DNA of 64,000 nucleotides, taken from the NCBI RefSeq assembly GCF_041146395.1, contig NW_027182874.1, forward strand, positions 240,001 through 304,000, written 5' to 3'. A program made the position numbers and the translations under genes. The stretch's first letter is position 1, and each line of letters opens with the position of its first letter. Below the pieces are notes generated by a model. The model was not told the origin of the DNA and did no database searches. It saw nothing but the letters and a program-made list of their open reading frames with translations. The stretch is from Eulemur rufifrons. Its lineage: Eukaryota; Chordata; Mammalia; Primates; Lemuridae. This document shows, one piece after another, positions 33,501 through 48,300 of the stretch.

Positions 33501-36304
33501 AAGAAGCCGTTCTTCTAAGTATCATCCCACCATCATTTCTCCATTGTTTAAAAATGCAGGGAAATTTTGCAAATTGGCATTATAATTAGTAGCTGGAGGG
33601 TACTTTTTTGTTTTGTGGGGTCGGTCAGGATGGGTGTTCAGGCCCTCTGTCAGATCGCTGGTTTGTTTTTATTATCCCCAGAGAAGAGTAGTGGGCATGT
33701 GTTTGGCAGGTGAAAAGTGCGGATTCTGTTTCAGAGAATTAAACAGGATCCGCATGGTCATCTCATTCCTTTAAGAATCCTTTGCTTCATCAGCTGGGAT
33801 TCCACCATGTTTCTATATACTCCTCTATGCGTGGGCACAGGTACCTGGCTTGTTCCAAGAATTATGCTGGAGAGTTTTCAAATTAACCAGTACGTTGAAA
33901 ATTATTTGCAGGTGTTCAGGGTTTCACCATAATTTTGATAACGTTTGTATGTCCCTCCTGAAACCCAAGAAGGCTGCGACGAACATAACTATGCTGAGGA
34001 GTAGCTGACTTGGTGTTGCCTATTTTTCTCAGTGTAGTCAGACAAGAAGCCATTCTTCTAAGTATCATCCCACCACCATTTTTCCATTGTTTTAAAATGC
34101 AGGAAAGTTTTGCAAGTTAGCATTATAATTAGTAGCTGGAGGGTACGACTTTTTTTTGTGTGTGTGGTCGATGTGGATTGGGGGGGGTCAGGCCCTCTGT
34201 CAGTTCGCCGGTTAGTTTTTATTATCCCCAGAGAGGAGAAGTGGGCATGTGTTTGGCAGGTGAAAAGGGCGGATTCTCTTTCACAGAATTAACGATGATC
34301 CCCATGGTCATCCCGTTCCTTTAATAATACTTTACTTCATCAGCTGGAAATCCACCATGGTTCTCTATACTCCTCTTTGCGTGGGAACAGGTAACTGGCT
34401 TGTTCCAAGAAGTATGCCGCAGAGCTTTTCAATTAACCGCTACGTTGAAAATTATTTGCAGGTGTTCAGCGTTTCACCATAATTGTGATAACGTGTGTTT
34501 GTGCCTCCTGAAACCCAAGAAGGCTGCGACGGACATAACTATGCTGAGGAGTAGCTGACTTGGTGTTGCCTATTTTTGTTAGTGGAGACTGACAAGAAGC
34601 CATTCTTCTAAGTATCATCCCACCACCATTTTTCCATTGTTTTAAAATGCAGGGAAATTTTGCAAGTTTGCATTATAATTAGTAGCTGGAGGGTACGGTT
34701 TTTTTGTTTTTGCGGTCGATGTGGATGGTGGGGATCAGGCCCTCTGTCAGTTCGCTGGTTAGTTTTAATTATCCCCAGAGAGGAGAAGTGGGCATGTGTT
34801 TGGCAGGTGAAAAGGGCGGATTCTGTTTCAGAGAATTAACGATGATCCCCGTGGTCATCCCGTTCCTTTAATAATCCTTTACTTCATCAGCTGGAAATCC
34901 AGCATGGTTCTATATACTCCTCTTTTCGTGGGAACAGGTAACTGGCTTGTTCCAAGAAGTATGCCGCAGAGCTTTTCAATTAACCAGTACGTTGAATATT
35001 ATTTGCAGGTGTTCAGCATTTCACCATAATAGTGATAACGTTTGTTTGTGCCTCCTGAAACCCAAGAAGGCTGCGACGGACATAACTATGCTAAGGCGTA
35101 GCTGACTTGGTTTTGCCTATTTTTGTTACTGGAGACTGACAAGAATCCATTCTTCTAAGTATCATCTCACCATCATTTTTCCATTGTTTAAAAATGCAGG
35201 AAAGTTTTGCAAGTTAGCATTATAATTAGTAGCTGGAGACTACGGTGTTTTTTTTTTTCTTTTCCTGTGGGATCGGTGTGGATGTGTTGATAAGGCCCTC
35301 TGTCAGTTCGCTGGTTTGTTTTTATTATCCCCAGAGAGGAGAAGTGGGTATTAGTATGGCAGGTGAAAACTGCGGATCTGTTTCAGAGAATTAAACAGGA
35401 TCCGCATGGTAATCCCGTTCCTTTAAGAATCCTTTGCTTCATGAGCTGGGAATCCACCATGGTTCTATATACTTCTCTATGCCTGGGCACAGGAAACTGG
35501 CTTGTTCCAAGAAGTATGCCTCAGAGCTTATCAATTAACCAGTATGTTGAAAATCCTTTGCAGGTTTTCAGCGTTTCAGAATAATTGTGATAACGTGTGT
35601 ATGTGCCTATTGAAACCAAATATGGCTGCTACGGACATAACTATGCTGAGGCGTAGCTGACTTGGTGTTGCCTATTTTTGTCAGTGGAGACTGACAAGAA
35701 GCCATTCTTCTAAGTATCATCCCACCATCATTTCTCCATTGTTTAAAAATGCAGGGAAATTTTGCAAATTGGCATTATAATTAGTAGCTGGAGGGTACTT
35801 TTTTGTTTTGTGGGGTCGGTCAGGATGGGTGTTCAGGCCCTCTGTCAGATCGCTGGTTTGTTTTTATTATCCCCAGAGAAGAGTAGTGGGCATGTGTTTG
35901 GCAGGTGAAAAGTGCGGATTCTGTTTCAGAGAATTAAACAGGATCCGCATGGTCATCTCATTCCTTTAAGAATCCTTTGCTTCATCAGCTGGGATTCCAC
36001 CATGTTTCTATATACTCCTCTATGCGTGGGCACAGGAACCTGGCTTGTTCCAAGAAGTATGCTGGAGAGATTACAAATTAACCAGTACGTTGAAAATTAT
36101 TTGCAGGTGTTCAGCGTTTCACCATAATTTTGATAACGTTTGTATGTCCCTCCTGAAACCCAAGAAGGCTGCGACGGACATAACTATGCTGAGGCGTAGC
36201 TGACTTGGTGTTGCCTATTTTTGTTAGTGGAGACTGTCAAGAAGCCATTCTTCTAAGTATCATCCCACCACCATTTTTCCATTGTTTTAAAATGCAGGGA
36301 AATT

Positions 36305-39300
36305 TTGCAAGTTAGCATTATAATTAGTAGCTGGAGGGTACGGTTTTTTTTTTTGTGTGTGGTTGATGTGGATGGGGTGGGGTCAGGCCCTCTGTCAGTT
36401 CGCTGGTTAGTTTTTATTATCCCCAGAGAGGAGAAGTGGGCATGTGTTTGGCAGGTGAAAAGGGCGGATTCTGTTTCAGAGAATTAACGATGATCCCCAT
36501 GGTCATCCCGTTCCTTTAATAATCCTTTACTTCATCAGCTGAAAATCCACCATGGTTCTATATACTCCTCTTTGCGTGGGAACAGGTAACTGGCTTGTTC
36601 CAAGAAGTATGCCGCAGAGATTTTCAATTAACCACTACGTTGAAAATTATTTGCAGGTGTTCAGCGTTTCACCATATTTTTGATAACGTTTGTTTGTGCC
36701 TCCTGAAACCCAAGAAGGCTGCGACGGACATAACTATGCTGAGGAGTAGCTGACTTGGTGTTGCCTATTTTTGATAGTGGAGACTGACAAGAAGCCATTC
36801 TTCTAAGTATCATCCCACCACCATTTTTCCATTGTTTTAAAATGCAGGGAAATTTTGCAAGTTAGCATTATAATTAGTAGCTGGAGGGTACGGTTTATTT
36901 TTTTGTGTGGTCGATGTGGATGGTGGGGGTCAGGCCCTCTGTCAGTTCGCTGGTTAGTTTTTATTATCCCCAGAAAGGAGAAGTGGGCATGTGTTTGGCA
37001 GGTGAAAAGGGCGGATTCTGTTTCAGAGAATTAACGATGATCCCCATGGTCATCCCGTTCCTTTAATAATCCTTTACTTCATCAGCTGGAAATCCACCAT
37101 GGTTCTCTATACTCCTCTTTGCGTGGGAACAGGTAACTGCCTTGTTCCAAGAAGTATGCCGCAGAGCTTTTCAATTAACCACTACGTTGAAAATTATTTG
37201 CAGGTGTTCAGCGTTTCACCATAATTGTGAGAACCTTTGTTTGTGCCTCCTGAAACCCAAGAAGGCTGCGACGGACATAACTATGCTGAGGAGTAGCTGA
37301 CTTGGTGTTGCCTATTTTTGTTAGTGGAGACTGACAAGAAGCCATTCTTCTAAGTATCAACCCACCACCATTTTTCCATTGTTTAAAAATGCAGGGAAAT
37401 TTTGCAAGTTAGCATTATAATTAGTAGCTGGAGGCTACGGTGTTTTTTTTTTTTTTTTTCCTGTGGGGTTGGTGTGGATGTGTTGGTCAGGCCCTCTGTC
37501 AGTTCCCCGGTTGGTTTTTATTATCCCCAGAGAGGAGAAGTGGGTATTAGTATGGAGGTGAAAACTGCGGATCTGTTTCAGAGAATTAAACAGGATCCGC
37601 ATGGTAATCCCGTTCCTTGAAGAATCCTTTGCTTCATGAGCTGGGAATCCACCATGGTTCTATATACTTGTCTATGCGTGGGCACAGGAAACTGGCTAGT
37701 TCCAAGAAGTATGCCTCAGAGCTTTTCAATTAACCAGTATGTTGACAATCCTTTGCAGGTTTTCAGCGTTTCACCATAATTGTGATAACGTGTGTATGTG
37801 CCTACTTAAACCAAATATGGCTGCTACGGACATAACTATGCTGAGGCGCAGCTGACTTGGTGTTGCCTATTTTTGTCAGTGGAGACTGACAAGAAGCCAT
37901 TCTTCTAAGTATCATCCCACCATCATTTCTCCATTGTTTAAAAATGCAGGGAAATTTTGCAAATTGGCATTATAATTAGTAGCTGGAGGGTACTTTTTTG
38001 TTTTGTGGGGTCGGTCAGGATGGGTGTTCAGGCCCTCTGTCAGATCGCTGGTTTGTTTTTATTATCTCCAGAGAAGAGTAGTGGGCATGTGTTTGGCAGG
38101 TGAAAAGGGCGGTTTCTGTTTCAGAGAATTAACGATGATCCCCATGGTCATCCCGTTCCTTTAATAATCCTTTACTTCATCAGCTGGAAATCCACCATGG
38201 TTCTCTATACTCCTCTTTGCGTGGGAACAGGTAACTGCCTTGTTCCAAGAAGTATGCCGCAGAGCTTTTCAATTAACCACTACGTTGATAATTATTTGCA
38301 GGTGTTCAGCGTTTTACCATAATTGTGAGAACCTTTGTTTGTGCCTCCTGAAACCCTAGAAGGCTGCAACGGACATAACTATGCTGAGGAGTAGCTGACT
38401 TGGTGTTGCCTATTTTTGTTAGTGGAGACTGACAAGAAGCCATTCTTCTAAGTATCATCCCACCACCATTTTTCCATTGTTTTAAAATGCAGGGAAATTT
38501 TGCAAGTTAGCATTATAATTAGTAGCTGGAGGGTACTTTTTTGTTTCGTGGGGTCGGTCAGGATGGGTGTTCAGGCCCTCTGTCAGATCGCTGGTTTGTT
38601 TTTATTATCCCCAGAGAAGAGTAGTGGGCATGTGTTTGGCAGGTGAAAAGTGCGGATTCTGTTTCAGAAAATTAAACAGGATCCGCATGGTCATCTCATT
38701 CCTTTAAGAATCCTTTGCTTCATCAGCTGGGATTCCACCATGTTTCTATATAGTCCTCTATGCGTGGGCACAGGTACCTGGCTTGTTCCAAGAAATATGC
38801 GGGAGAGTTTTCAAATTAACCACTACGTTGAAAATTATTTGCAGGTGTTCAGCGTTTCACCATATTTGTGATAACGTTTGTTTGTGCCTCCTGAAACCCA
38901 AGAAGGCTGCGACGGACATAACTATGCTGAGGAGTAGCTGACTTGCTGTTGCCTATTTTTGTTAGTGGAGACAGACAAGAAGCCATTCTTCTAAGTATGA
39001 TCCCACCACCATTTTTACATTGTTTTAAAATGCAGGGAAATTTTGCAAGTTAGCATTATAATTAGTAGCTGGAGGGTACGGTTTTTTTTTTTGTGTGTGT
39101 GGTCGATGTGGATGGGGTGGTCAGGCCCTCTGTCAGTTCGCTGGTTAGTTTTTATTATCCCCAGAGAGGAGAAGTGGGCATGTGTTTGGCAGGTGAAAAG
39201 GGCGGATTCTGTTTCAGAGAATTAACGATGATCCCCATGGTCATCCCGTTCCTTTAATAATCCTTTACTTCATCAGCTGGAAATCCACCATGGTTCTCTA

Positions 39301-42300
39301 TACTCCTCTTTGCGTGGGAACAGGTAACTGCCTTGTTCCAAGAAGTATGCCGCAGAGCTTTTCAATTAACCACTACGTTGAAAATTATTTGCAGGTGTTC
39401 AGCGTTTCACCATGATTGTGAGAACCTTTGTTTGTGCCTCCTGAAACCCAAGAAGTCTGCGACGGACATAACTATGCTGAGGAGTAGCTGACTTGGTGTT
39501 GCCTATTTTTGTTAGTGGAGACTGACAAGAAGCCATTCTTCTAAGTATCATCCCACCACCATTTTTCCATTGTTTAAAAATGCAGGGAAATTTTGCAAGT
39601 TAGCATTATAATTAATAGCTGGAGGCTACGGTGTTTTTTTTTTTTTTTTTTCCTGTGGGGTCGGTGTGGATGTGTTGGTCAGGCCCTCTGTCAGTTCGCT
39701 GGTTTGTTTTTATTATCCCCAGAGAGGAGAAGTGGGCATGTGTTTGGCAGGTGAAAAGGGCGGATTCTGTTTCAGAGAATTAAACAGGATCCGCATGGTA
39801 ATCCCGTTCCTTTAAGAATCCTTTGCTTCATGAGCTGGGATTCCACCATGGTTCTATATACTTGTCTATGCGTGGGCACAGGAAACTGGCTAGTTCCAAG
39901 AAGTATGCCTCAGAGCTTTTCAATTAACCAGTATGTTGACAATCCTTTGCAGGTTTTCAGCGTTTCACCATAATTGTGATAACGTGTGTATGTGCCTACT
40001 GAAATCAAATATGGCTGCTACGGACATAACTATACTGAGGCGTAGCTGACTTGGTGTTGCCTATTTTTGTCAGTGGAGACTGACAAGAAGCCATTCTTCT
40101 AAGTATCACCCCACCATCATTTCTCCATTGTTTAAAAATGCAGGGAAATTTTGCAAATTGGCATTATAATTAGTAGCTGGAGGGTACTTTTTTGTTTTGT
40201 GGGGTCGGTCAGGATGGGTGTTCAGGCCCTCTGTCAGATCGCTGGTTTGTTTTTATTATCCCCAGAGAAGAGTAGTGGGCATGTGTTTGGCAGGTGAAAA
40301 GTGCGGATTCTGTTTCAGAGAATTAAACAGGATCCGCATGGTCATCTCATTCCTTTAAGAATCCTTTGCTTCATCAGCTGGGATTCCACCATGGTTCTAT
40401 ATAGACCTCTTTGCGTGGAAACAGGTAACTGGTTTGTTCCAAGAAGTATGCCGCAGAGCTTTTCAATTAACCACTACGTTGAAAATTATTTACAGGTGTT
40501 CAGCGTTTCACCATAATTGTGATAACGTGTGTTTGTGCCTCCTGAAACCCAAGAAAGCTGCGACGGACATAACTATGCTGAGGAATAGCTGACTTAGTGT
40601 TGCCTATTTTTGTTAGTGGAGACTCACAAGAAGCCATTCTTCTAAGTATCATCTCACCACCATTTTTCCATTGTTTTAAAATGCAGGGAAATTTTGCAAG
40701 TTAGCATTATAATTAGTAGATGGAGGGTACGGTTTTTTTTGTGTGTGTGGTCGATGTGGATGGTGGGGGTCAGGCCCTCTGCCAGTTCGCTGGTTTGTTT
40801 TTATTATCCCCAGAGAGGAGAAGTGGGCATGTGTTTGGCAGGTGAAAAGGGCGGATTCTGTTTCAGAGAATTAACGATGATCCCCATGGTCATCCCGTTC
40901 CTTTAATAATCCTTTACTTCATCAGCTGGAAATCCACCATGGTTCTATATACTCCTCTTTGCGTAGGAACAGGTAACTGGCTTGTTCCAAGAAGTATGCC
41001 GCAGAGCTTTTCAATTAACCAGTACGTTGAAAATTATTTGCAGGTGTTCAGGGTTTCACCATAATTGTGATAACGTTTGTTTGTACCTCCTGAAACCCAA
41101 GAAGGCTGCGACGGACATAACTATGCTGAGGCGTAGCTGACTTGGTTTTGCCTATTTTTGTTAGTGGAGACTGACAAGAATCCATTCTTGTAAGTATCAT
41201 CTCACCATCATTTTTCCATTGTTTAAAAATGCAGGGAAATTTTGCAAGTTAGCATTATAATTAGTAGCTGGAGGCTACGGTGTTTTTTTTTTTTTTTTTC
41301 CTGTGCCGTCGGTGTGGATGTGTTGGTCAGGCCCTCTGTCAGTTCGCTGGTTAGTTTTTATTATCCCCAGAGAGGAGAAGTGGGTATTAGTATGGCAGGT
41401 GAAAACTGCGGATCTGTTTCAGAGAACTAAACAGGATCCGCATGGTAATCCCGTTCCTTTAAGAATCCTTTGCTTCATGAGCTGGGAATCCACCATGTTA
41501 CTATATACTCCTCTTTGCGTGGGAACAGGTAACTGGGTTGTTCCAAGAAGTATGCCTCAGAGCTTTTCAATTAACCAGTATGTTGAAAATCCTTTTCAGG
41601 TTTTCAGCGTTTCACCATAATTGTGATAACGTGTGTATGTGCCTACTGAAACCAAATATGGCTGCTACGGACATAACTATGCTGAGGCGTAGCTGACTTG
41701 GTGTTGCCTATTTTTGTCAGTGGAGACTGACAAGAAGCCATTCTTCTAAGTATCATCCCACCATCATTTCTCCATTGTTTAAAAATGCAGGGAAATTTTG
41801 CAAATTGGCATTATAATTAGTAGCTGGAGGGTACTTTTTTGTTTTGTTGGGTCGGTCAGGATGGGTGTTCAGGCCCTCTGTCAGATCGCTGGTTTGTTTT
41901 TATTATCCCCAGAGAAGAGTAGTGGGCATGTGTTTGGCTGTTGAAAAGTGCGGATTCTGTTTCAGAGAATTAAACAGGATCCGCATGGTCATCTCATTCC
42001 TTTAAGAATCCTTTGCTTCATCAACTGGGATTCCACCATGTTTCTATATACTCCTCTATGCGTGGGCACAGGTACCTGACTTGTTCCAAGAATTATGCTG
42101 GAGAGTTTTCAAATTAACCAGTACGTTGAAAATTATTTGCAGGTTTTCAGCGTTTCACCATAATTTTGATAACGTTTGTATGTCCCTCCTGAAACCCAAG
42201 AAGGCTGCGACGGACATAACTATGCTGAGGAGTAGCTGACTTGGTGTTGCCTATTTTTGTTAGTGGAGACAGACAAGAAGCCATTCTTCTAAGTATGATC

Positions 42301-45300
42301 CCACCACCATTTTTCCATTGTTTTAAAATGCAGGGAAATTTTGCAAGTTAGCATTATAATTAGTAGCTGGAGGGTACGGTATTTTTTTTTTGTGTGTATG
42401 GTCGATGTGGATGGGGGTGGGTCAGGCCCTCTGTCAGTTCGCTGGTTAGTTTTTATTATCCCCAGAGAGGAGAAGTGGGCATGTGTTTGGCAGGTGAAAA
42501 GGGCGGATTCTGTTTCAGAGAATTAACGATGATCCTCATGGTCATCCCGTTCCTTTAATAATCCTTTACTTCATCAGCTGGAAATCCACCATGGTTCTCT
42601 ATACTCCTCTTTGCGTGGGAACAGGTAACTGCCTTGTTCCAAGAAGTATGCCGCAGAGCTTTTCAATTAACCACTACGTTGAAAATTATTTGCAGGTGTT
42701 CAGCGTTTCACCATAATTGTGATAACGTTTGTTTGTGCCTCCTCAAACCCAAGAATGCTGCGACGGACATAACTATGCTGAGGCGTAGCTGATTTGGTGT
42801 TGCCTATTTTTGTTACTGGAGAGTGACAAGAATCCATTCTTCTAAGTATCATCTCACCATCATTTCTCCGTTGTTTAAAAATGCAGGAAAGTTTTGCAAG
42901 TTAGCATTATAATTAGTAGCTGGAGGCTACGGTGTTTTTTTTTTTTTTCCTGTGGGGTTGGTGTGGATGTGTTGATCAGGCCCTCTGTCAGTTCGCTGGT
43001 TTGTTTTTATTATCCCCAGAGAGGAGAAGTGGGTATTAGTATGGCAGGTGAAAACTGCGGATCTGTTTCAGAGAATTAAACAGGATCCGCATGGTAATCC
43101 CGTTCTTTTAAGAATCCTTTGCTTCATGAGCTGGGAATCCACCATGGTTCTATATACTTCTCTATGCGTGGGCACAGGAAACTCGCTTGTTCCAAGAAGT
43201 ATGCCTCAGAGCTTTTCAATTAACCAGTATGTTGAAAATCCTTTGCAGGTTTTCAGCGTTTCAGAATAATTGTGATAACGTGTGTATGTGCCTACTGAAA
43301 CCAAATATGGCTGCTACGGACATAACTATGCTGAGGCGTAGCTGACTTGGTGTTGCCTATTTTTGTCAGTGGAGACTGACAAGAAGCCATTCTTCTAAGT
43401 ATCATCCCACCATCATTTCTCCATTGTTTAAAAATGCAGGGAAATTTTGCAAATTGGCATTATAATTAGTAGCTGGAGGGTACTTTTTTGTTTTGTGGGG
43501 TCGGTCAGGATGGGTGTTCAGGCCCTCTGTCAGATCGCTGGTTTGTTTTTATTATCCCCAGAGAAGAGTAGTGGGCATGTGTTTGGCAGGTGAAAAGTGC
43601 GGATTCTGTTTCAGAGAATTAAACAGGATCCGCATGGTCATCTCATTCCTTTAAGAATCCTTTGCTTCATCAGCTGGGATTCCACCACGTTTCTATATAG
43701 TCCTCTATGCGTGGGCACAGGTACCTGGCTTGTTCCAAGAAGTATGCTGGAGAGATTACAAATTAACCAGTACGTTGAAAATTATTTGCAGGTGTTCAGC
43801 GTTTCACCATAATTTTGATAACTTTTTTATGACCCGCCTGAAACCCAAGAAGGCTGCGACGGACATAACTATGCTGAGGCGTAGCTGACTTGGTGTTGCC
43901 TATTTTTGTTAGTGGAGACTGTCAAGAAGCCATTCTTCTAAGTATGATCCCACCACCATTTTTCCATTGTTTTAAAAGGCAGGGAAATTTTGCAAGTTAG
44001 CATTATAATTAGTAGCTGGAGGGTACGGTTTTTTTTTTTTGTGTGTGGTCGATGTGGATGGGGGTGGGTCAGGCCCTCTGTCAGTTCGCTGGTTAGTTTT
44101 TATTATCCCCAGAGAGGAGAAGTGGGCATGTGTTTGGCAGGTGAAAAGGGCGGATTCTGTTTCAGAGAATTAACGATGATCCCCATGGTCATCCCGTTCC
44201 TTTAATAATCCTTTACTTCATCAGCTGGAAATCCACCATGGTTCTATATACTCCTCTTTGCGTGGGAACAGGTAACTGGCTTGTTCCAAGAAGTATGCAG
44301 CAGAGATTTTCAATTAACTACTACGTTGAAAATTATTTGCAGGTGTTCAGCGTTTCACCATATTTGTGATAACGTTTGTTTGTGCCTCCTGAAACCCAAG
44401 AAGGCTGCGACGGACATAACTATGCTGAGGAGTAGCTGACTTGGTGTTGCCTATTTTTGATAGTGGAGACTGACTAGAAGCCATTCTTCTAAGTATCATC
44501 CCACCACCATTTTTCCATTGTTTTAAAATGCAGGGAAATTTTGCAAGTTAGCATTATAATTAGTAGCTGGAGGGTACGGTTTATTTTTTTGTGTGGTCGA
44601 TGTGGATGGTGGGGGTCAGGCCCTCTGTCAGTTCGCTGGTTAGTTTTTATTATCCCCAGAGAGGAGAAGTGGGCATGTGTTTGGCAGGTGAAAAGGGCGG
44701 ATTCTGTTTCAGAGAATTAACGATGATCCCTATGGTCATCCCGTTCCTTTAATCATCCTTTACTTCATCAGCTGGAAATCCACCATGGTTCTATATACTC
44801 CTCTTTGTGTGGGAACAGGTAACTGGCTTGTTCCAAGAAGTATGCCGCAGAGCTTTTCAATTAACCACTACGTTGAAAATTATTTGCAGGTGTTCAGCGT
44901 TTCAACATAATTGTGAGAACCTTTGTTTGTGCCTCCTGAAACCCAAGAAGGCTGCGACGGACATAACTATGCTGAGGCGTAGCTGACTTGGTTTTTCCTA
45001 TTTTTGTTAGTGGAGACTGACAAGAATCCATTCTTCTAAGTATCATCTCACCATCATTTTTCCATTGTTTAAAAATGCAGGAAAGTTTTGCAAGTTAGCA
45101 TTATAATTAGTAGCTGGAGGCTACGGTGTTTTTTTTCTTTTTTTTCCTGTGGGGTCGGTGTGGATGTGTTCGTCAGGCCCTCTGTCAGTTCGCTGGTTTG
45201 TTTTTATTATCCCCAGAGAGGAGAAGTGGGTATTAGTATGGCAGGTGAAAACTGCGGATCTGTTTCAGAGAATTAAACAGGATCCGCATGGTAATCCCGT

Positions 45301-48300
45301 TCCTTTAAGAATCCTTTGCTTCATGAGCTGGGAATCCACCATGGTTCTATATACTTCTCTATGCGTGGGCACAGGAACCTCGCTTGTTCCAAGAAGTATG
45401 TCTCAGAGCTTTTCAATTAACCAGTATGTTGAAAATCCTTTGCAGGTTTTCAGTGTTTCAGAATAATTGTGATAACGTGTGTATGTGCCTACTGAAACCA
45501 AATATGGCTGCTACGGACATAACTATGCTGAGGCGTAGCTGACTTGGTGTTGCCTATTTTTGTCAGTGGAGACTGACAAGAAGCCATTCTTCTAAGTATC
45601 ATCATACCATCATTTCTCCATTGTTTAAAAATGCAGGGAAATTTTGCAAATTGGCATTATAATTAGTAGCTGGAGGGTACTTTTTTGTTTTGTGGGGTCG
45701 GTCAGGATGGGTGTTCAGGCCCTCTGTCAGATCGCTGGTTTGTTTTTATTATCCCCAGAGAAGAGTAGTGGGCATGTGTTTGGCAGGTGAAAAGTGCGGA
45801 TTCTGTTTCAGAGAATTAATCAGGATCCGCATGGTCATCTCATTCCTTTAAGAATCCTTTGCTTCATCAGCTGGGATTCCACCATGGTTCTATATAGACC
45901 TCTTTGCGTGGAAACAGGTAACTGGTTTGTTCCAAGAAGTATGCCGCAGAGCTTTTCAATTAACCACTACGTTGAAAATTATTTACAGGTGTTCAGCGTT
46001 TCACCATAATTGTGATAACGTGTGTTTGTGCCTCCTGAAACCCAAGAAAGCTTCGACGGACATAACTATGCTGAGGAATAGCTGACTTAGTGTTGCCTAT
46101 TTTTGTTAGTGGAGACTCACAAGAAGCCATTCTTCTAAGTATCATCCCACCACCATTTTTCCATTGTTTTAAAATGCAGGGAAATTTTGCAAGTTAGCAT
46201 TATAATTAGTAGATGGAGGGTACGGTTTTTTTTGTGTGTGTGGTCGATGTGGATGGTGGGGGTCAGGCCCTCTGCCAGTTCGCTGGTTTGTTTTTATTAT
46301 CCCCAGAGAGGAGAAGTGGGCATGTGTTTGGCAGGTGAAAAGGGCGGATTCTGTTTCAGAGAATTAACGATGATCCCCATGGTCATCCCGTTCCTTTAAT
46401 AATCCTTTACTTCATCAGCTGGAAATCCACCATGGTTCTATATACTCCTCTTTGCGTAGGAACAGGTAACTGGCTTGTTCCAAGAAGTATGCCGCAGAGC
46501 TTTTCAATTAACCAGTACGTTGAAAATTATTTGCAGGTGTTCAGGGTTTCACCATAATTGTGATAACGTTTGTTTGTACCTCCTGAAACCCAAGAAGGCT
46601 GCGACGGACATAACTATGCTGAGGCGTAGCTGACTTGGTTTTGCCTATTTTTGTTAGTGGAGACTGACAAGAATCCATTCTTGTAAGTATCATCTCACCA
46701 TCATTTTTCCATTGTTTAAAAATGCAGGGAAATTTTGCAAGTTAGCATTATAATTAGTAGCTGGAGGCTACGGTGTTTTTTTTTTTTTTTTTCCTGTGCC
46801 GTCGGTGTGGATGTGTTGGTCAGGCCCTCTGTCAGTTCGCTGGTTAGTTTTTATTATCCCCAGAGAGGAGAAGTGGGTATTAGTATGGCAGGTGAAAACT
46901 GCGGATCTGTTTCAGAGAACTAAACAGGATCCGCATGGTAATCCCGTTCCTTTAAGAATCCTTTGCTTCATGAGCTGGGAATCCACCATGTTACTATATA
47001 CTCCTCTTTGCGTGGGAACAGGTAACTGGGTTGTTCCAAGAAGTATGCCTCAGAGCTTTTCAATTAACCAGTATGTTGAAAATCCTTTTCAGGTTTTCAG
47101 CGTTTCACCATAATTGTGATAACGTGTGTATGTGCCTACTGAAACCAAATATGGCTGCTACGGACATAACTATGCTGAGGCGTAGCTGACTTGGTGTTGC
47201 CTATTTTTGTCAGTGGAGACTGACAAGAAGCCATTCTTCTAAGTATCATCATACCATCATTTCTCCATTGTTTAAAAATGCAGGGAAATTTTGCAAATTG
47301 GCATTATAATTAGTAGCTGGAGGGTACTTTTTTGTTTTGTGGGGTCGGTCAGGATGGGTGTTCAGGCCCTCTGTCAGATCGCTGGTTTGTTTTTATTATC
47401 CCCAGAGAAGAGTAGTGGGCATGTGTTTGGCAGGTGAAAAGTGCGGATTCTGTTTCAGAGAATTAAACAGGATCCGCATGGTCATCTTATTCCTTTAAGA
47501 ATCCTTTGCTTCATCGGCTGGGATTCCACCATGCTTCTATATACTCCTCTATGCGTGGACACAGGTACCTAGCTTGTTCCAAGAATTATTCGGGAGAGTT
47601 TTAAAATTAACCAGTACGTTGAAAATTATTTGCAGGTGTTCAGCGTTTCACCATAATTGTGATAACGTTTGTTTGTGCCTCCTGAAACCCAAGAAGGGTG
47701 CGACGGACATAACTATGCTGAGGAGTAGCTGACTTGGTGTTGCCTATTTTTGTTAGTGGAGACTGACAAGAAGCCATTCTTCTAAGTATCATCCCACCAC
47801 CATTTTTCCATTGTTTTAAAATACAGGGAAATTTTGCAAGTTAGCATTATAATTAGTAGCTGGAGGGTACGTTTTTTTTTTTGTGTGTGGTCGATGTGGA
47901 TGGTGGGGGTCAGGCCCTCTGTCAGTTCGCTGGTTAGTTTTTATTATCCCCAGAGAGGAGAAGTGGGCATGTGTTTGGCAGGTGAAAAGGGCGGATTCTG
48001 TTTCAGAGAATTAACGATGATCCCCATGGTCATCCCGTTCCTTTAATAATCCTTTACTTCATCAGCTGGAAATCCACCATGGTTCTCTATACTCCTCTTT
48101 GCGTGGGAACAGGTAACTGCCTTGTTCCAAGAAGTATGCCGCAGAGCTTTTCAATTAACCACTACGTTGAAAATTATTTGCAGGTGTTCAGCGTTTCACC
48201 ATAATTGTGATAATGTTTGTTTGTGCCTCCTGAAACCCAAGAAGGCTGCGATGGACATAACTATGCTGAGGAGTAGCTGACTTGGTGTTGCCTATTTTTG

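Larger units (their letters stand above)
21474..36304 (+). repeat. Long higher-order repeat, copy 1 (27 monomers, 14,831 bp)
   Basis: Anchors and classes: 21474 A, 22030 A, 22577 B, 23132 C/A chimera, 23675 C, 24218 A, 24768 B, 25326 C/A, 25869 A, 26417 B, 26973 C, 27516 A, 28069 B, 28622 C, 29165 A, 29716 A, 30263 B, 30819 C/A, 31362 B, 31918 C, 32461 A, 33009 B, 33566 C, 34110 A, 34660 A, 35207 B, 35762 C. The region from about 21,560 to about 31,100 recurs at exactly +14,825 bp, and 31,362 to about 33,900 at +15,373 bp. In lines compared by eye the copies differ at only a handful of bases plus T/GT run lengths. Private markers include 'atggaggtgaaaac' (22,728), 'attaatagctgg' (24,786) and 'gagaattaatcagg' (30,988). 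Confidence 0.92.
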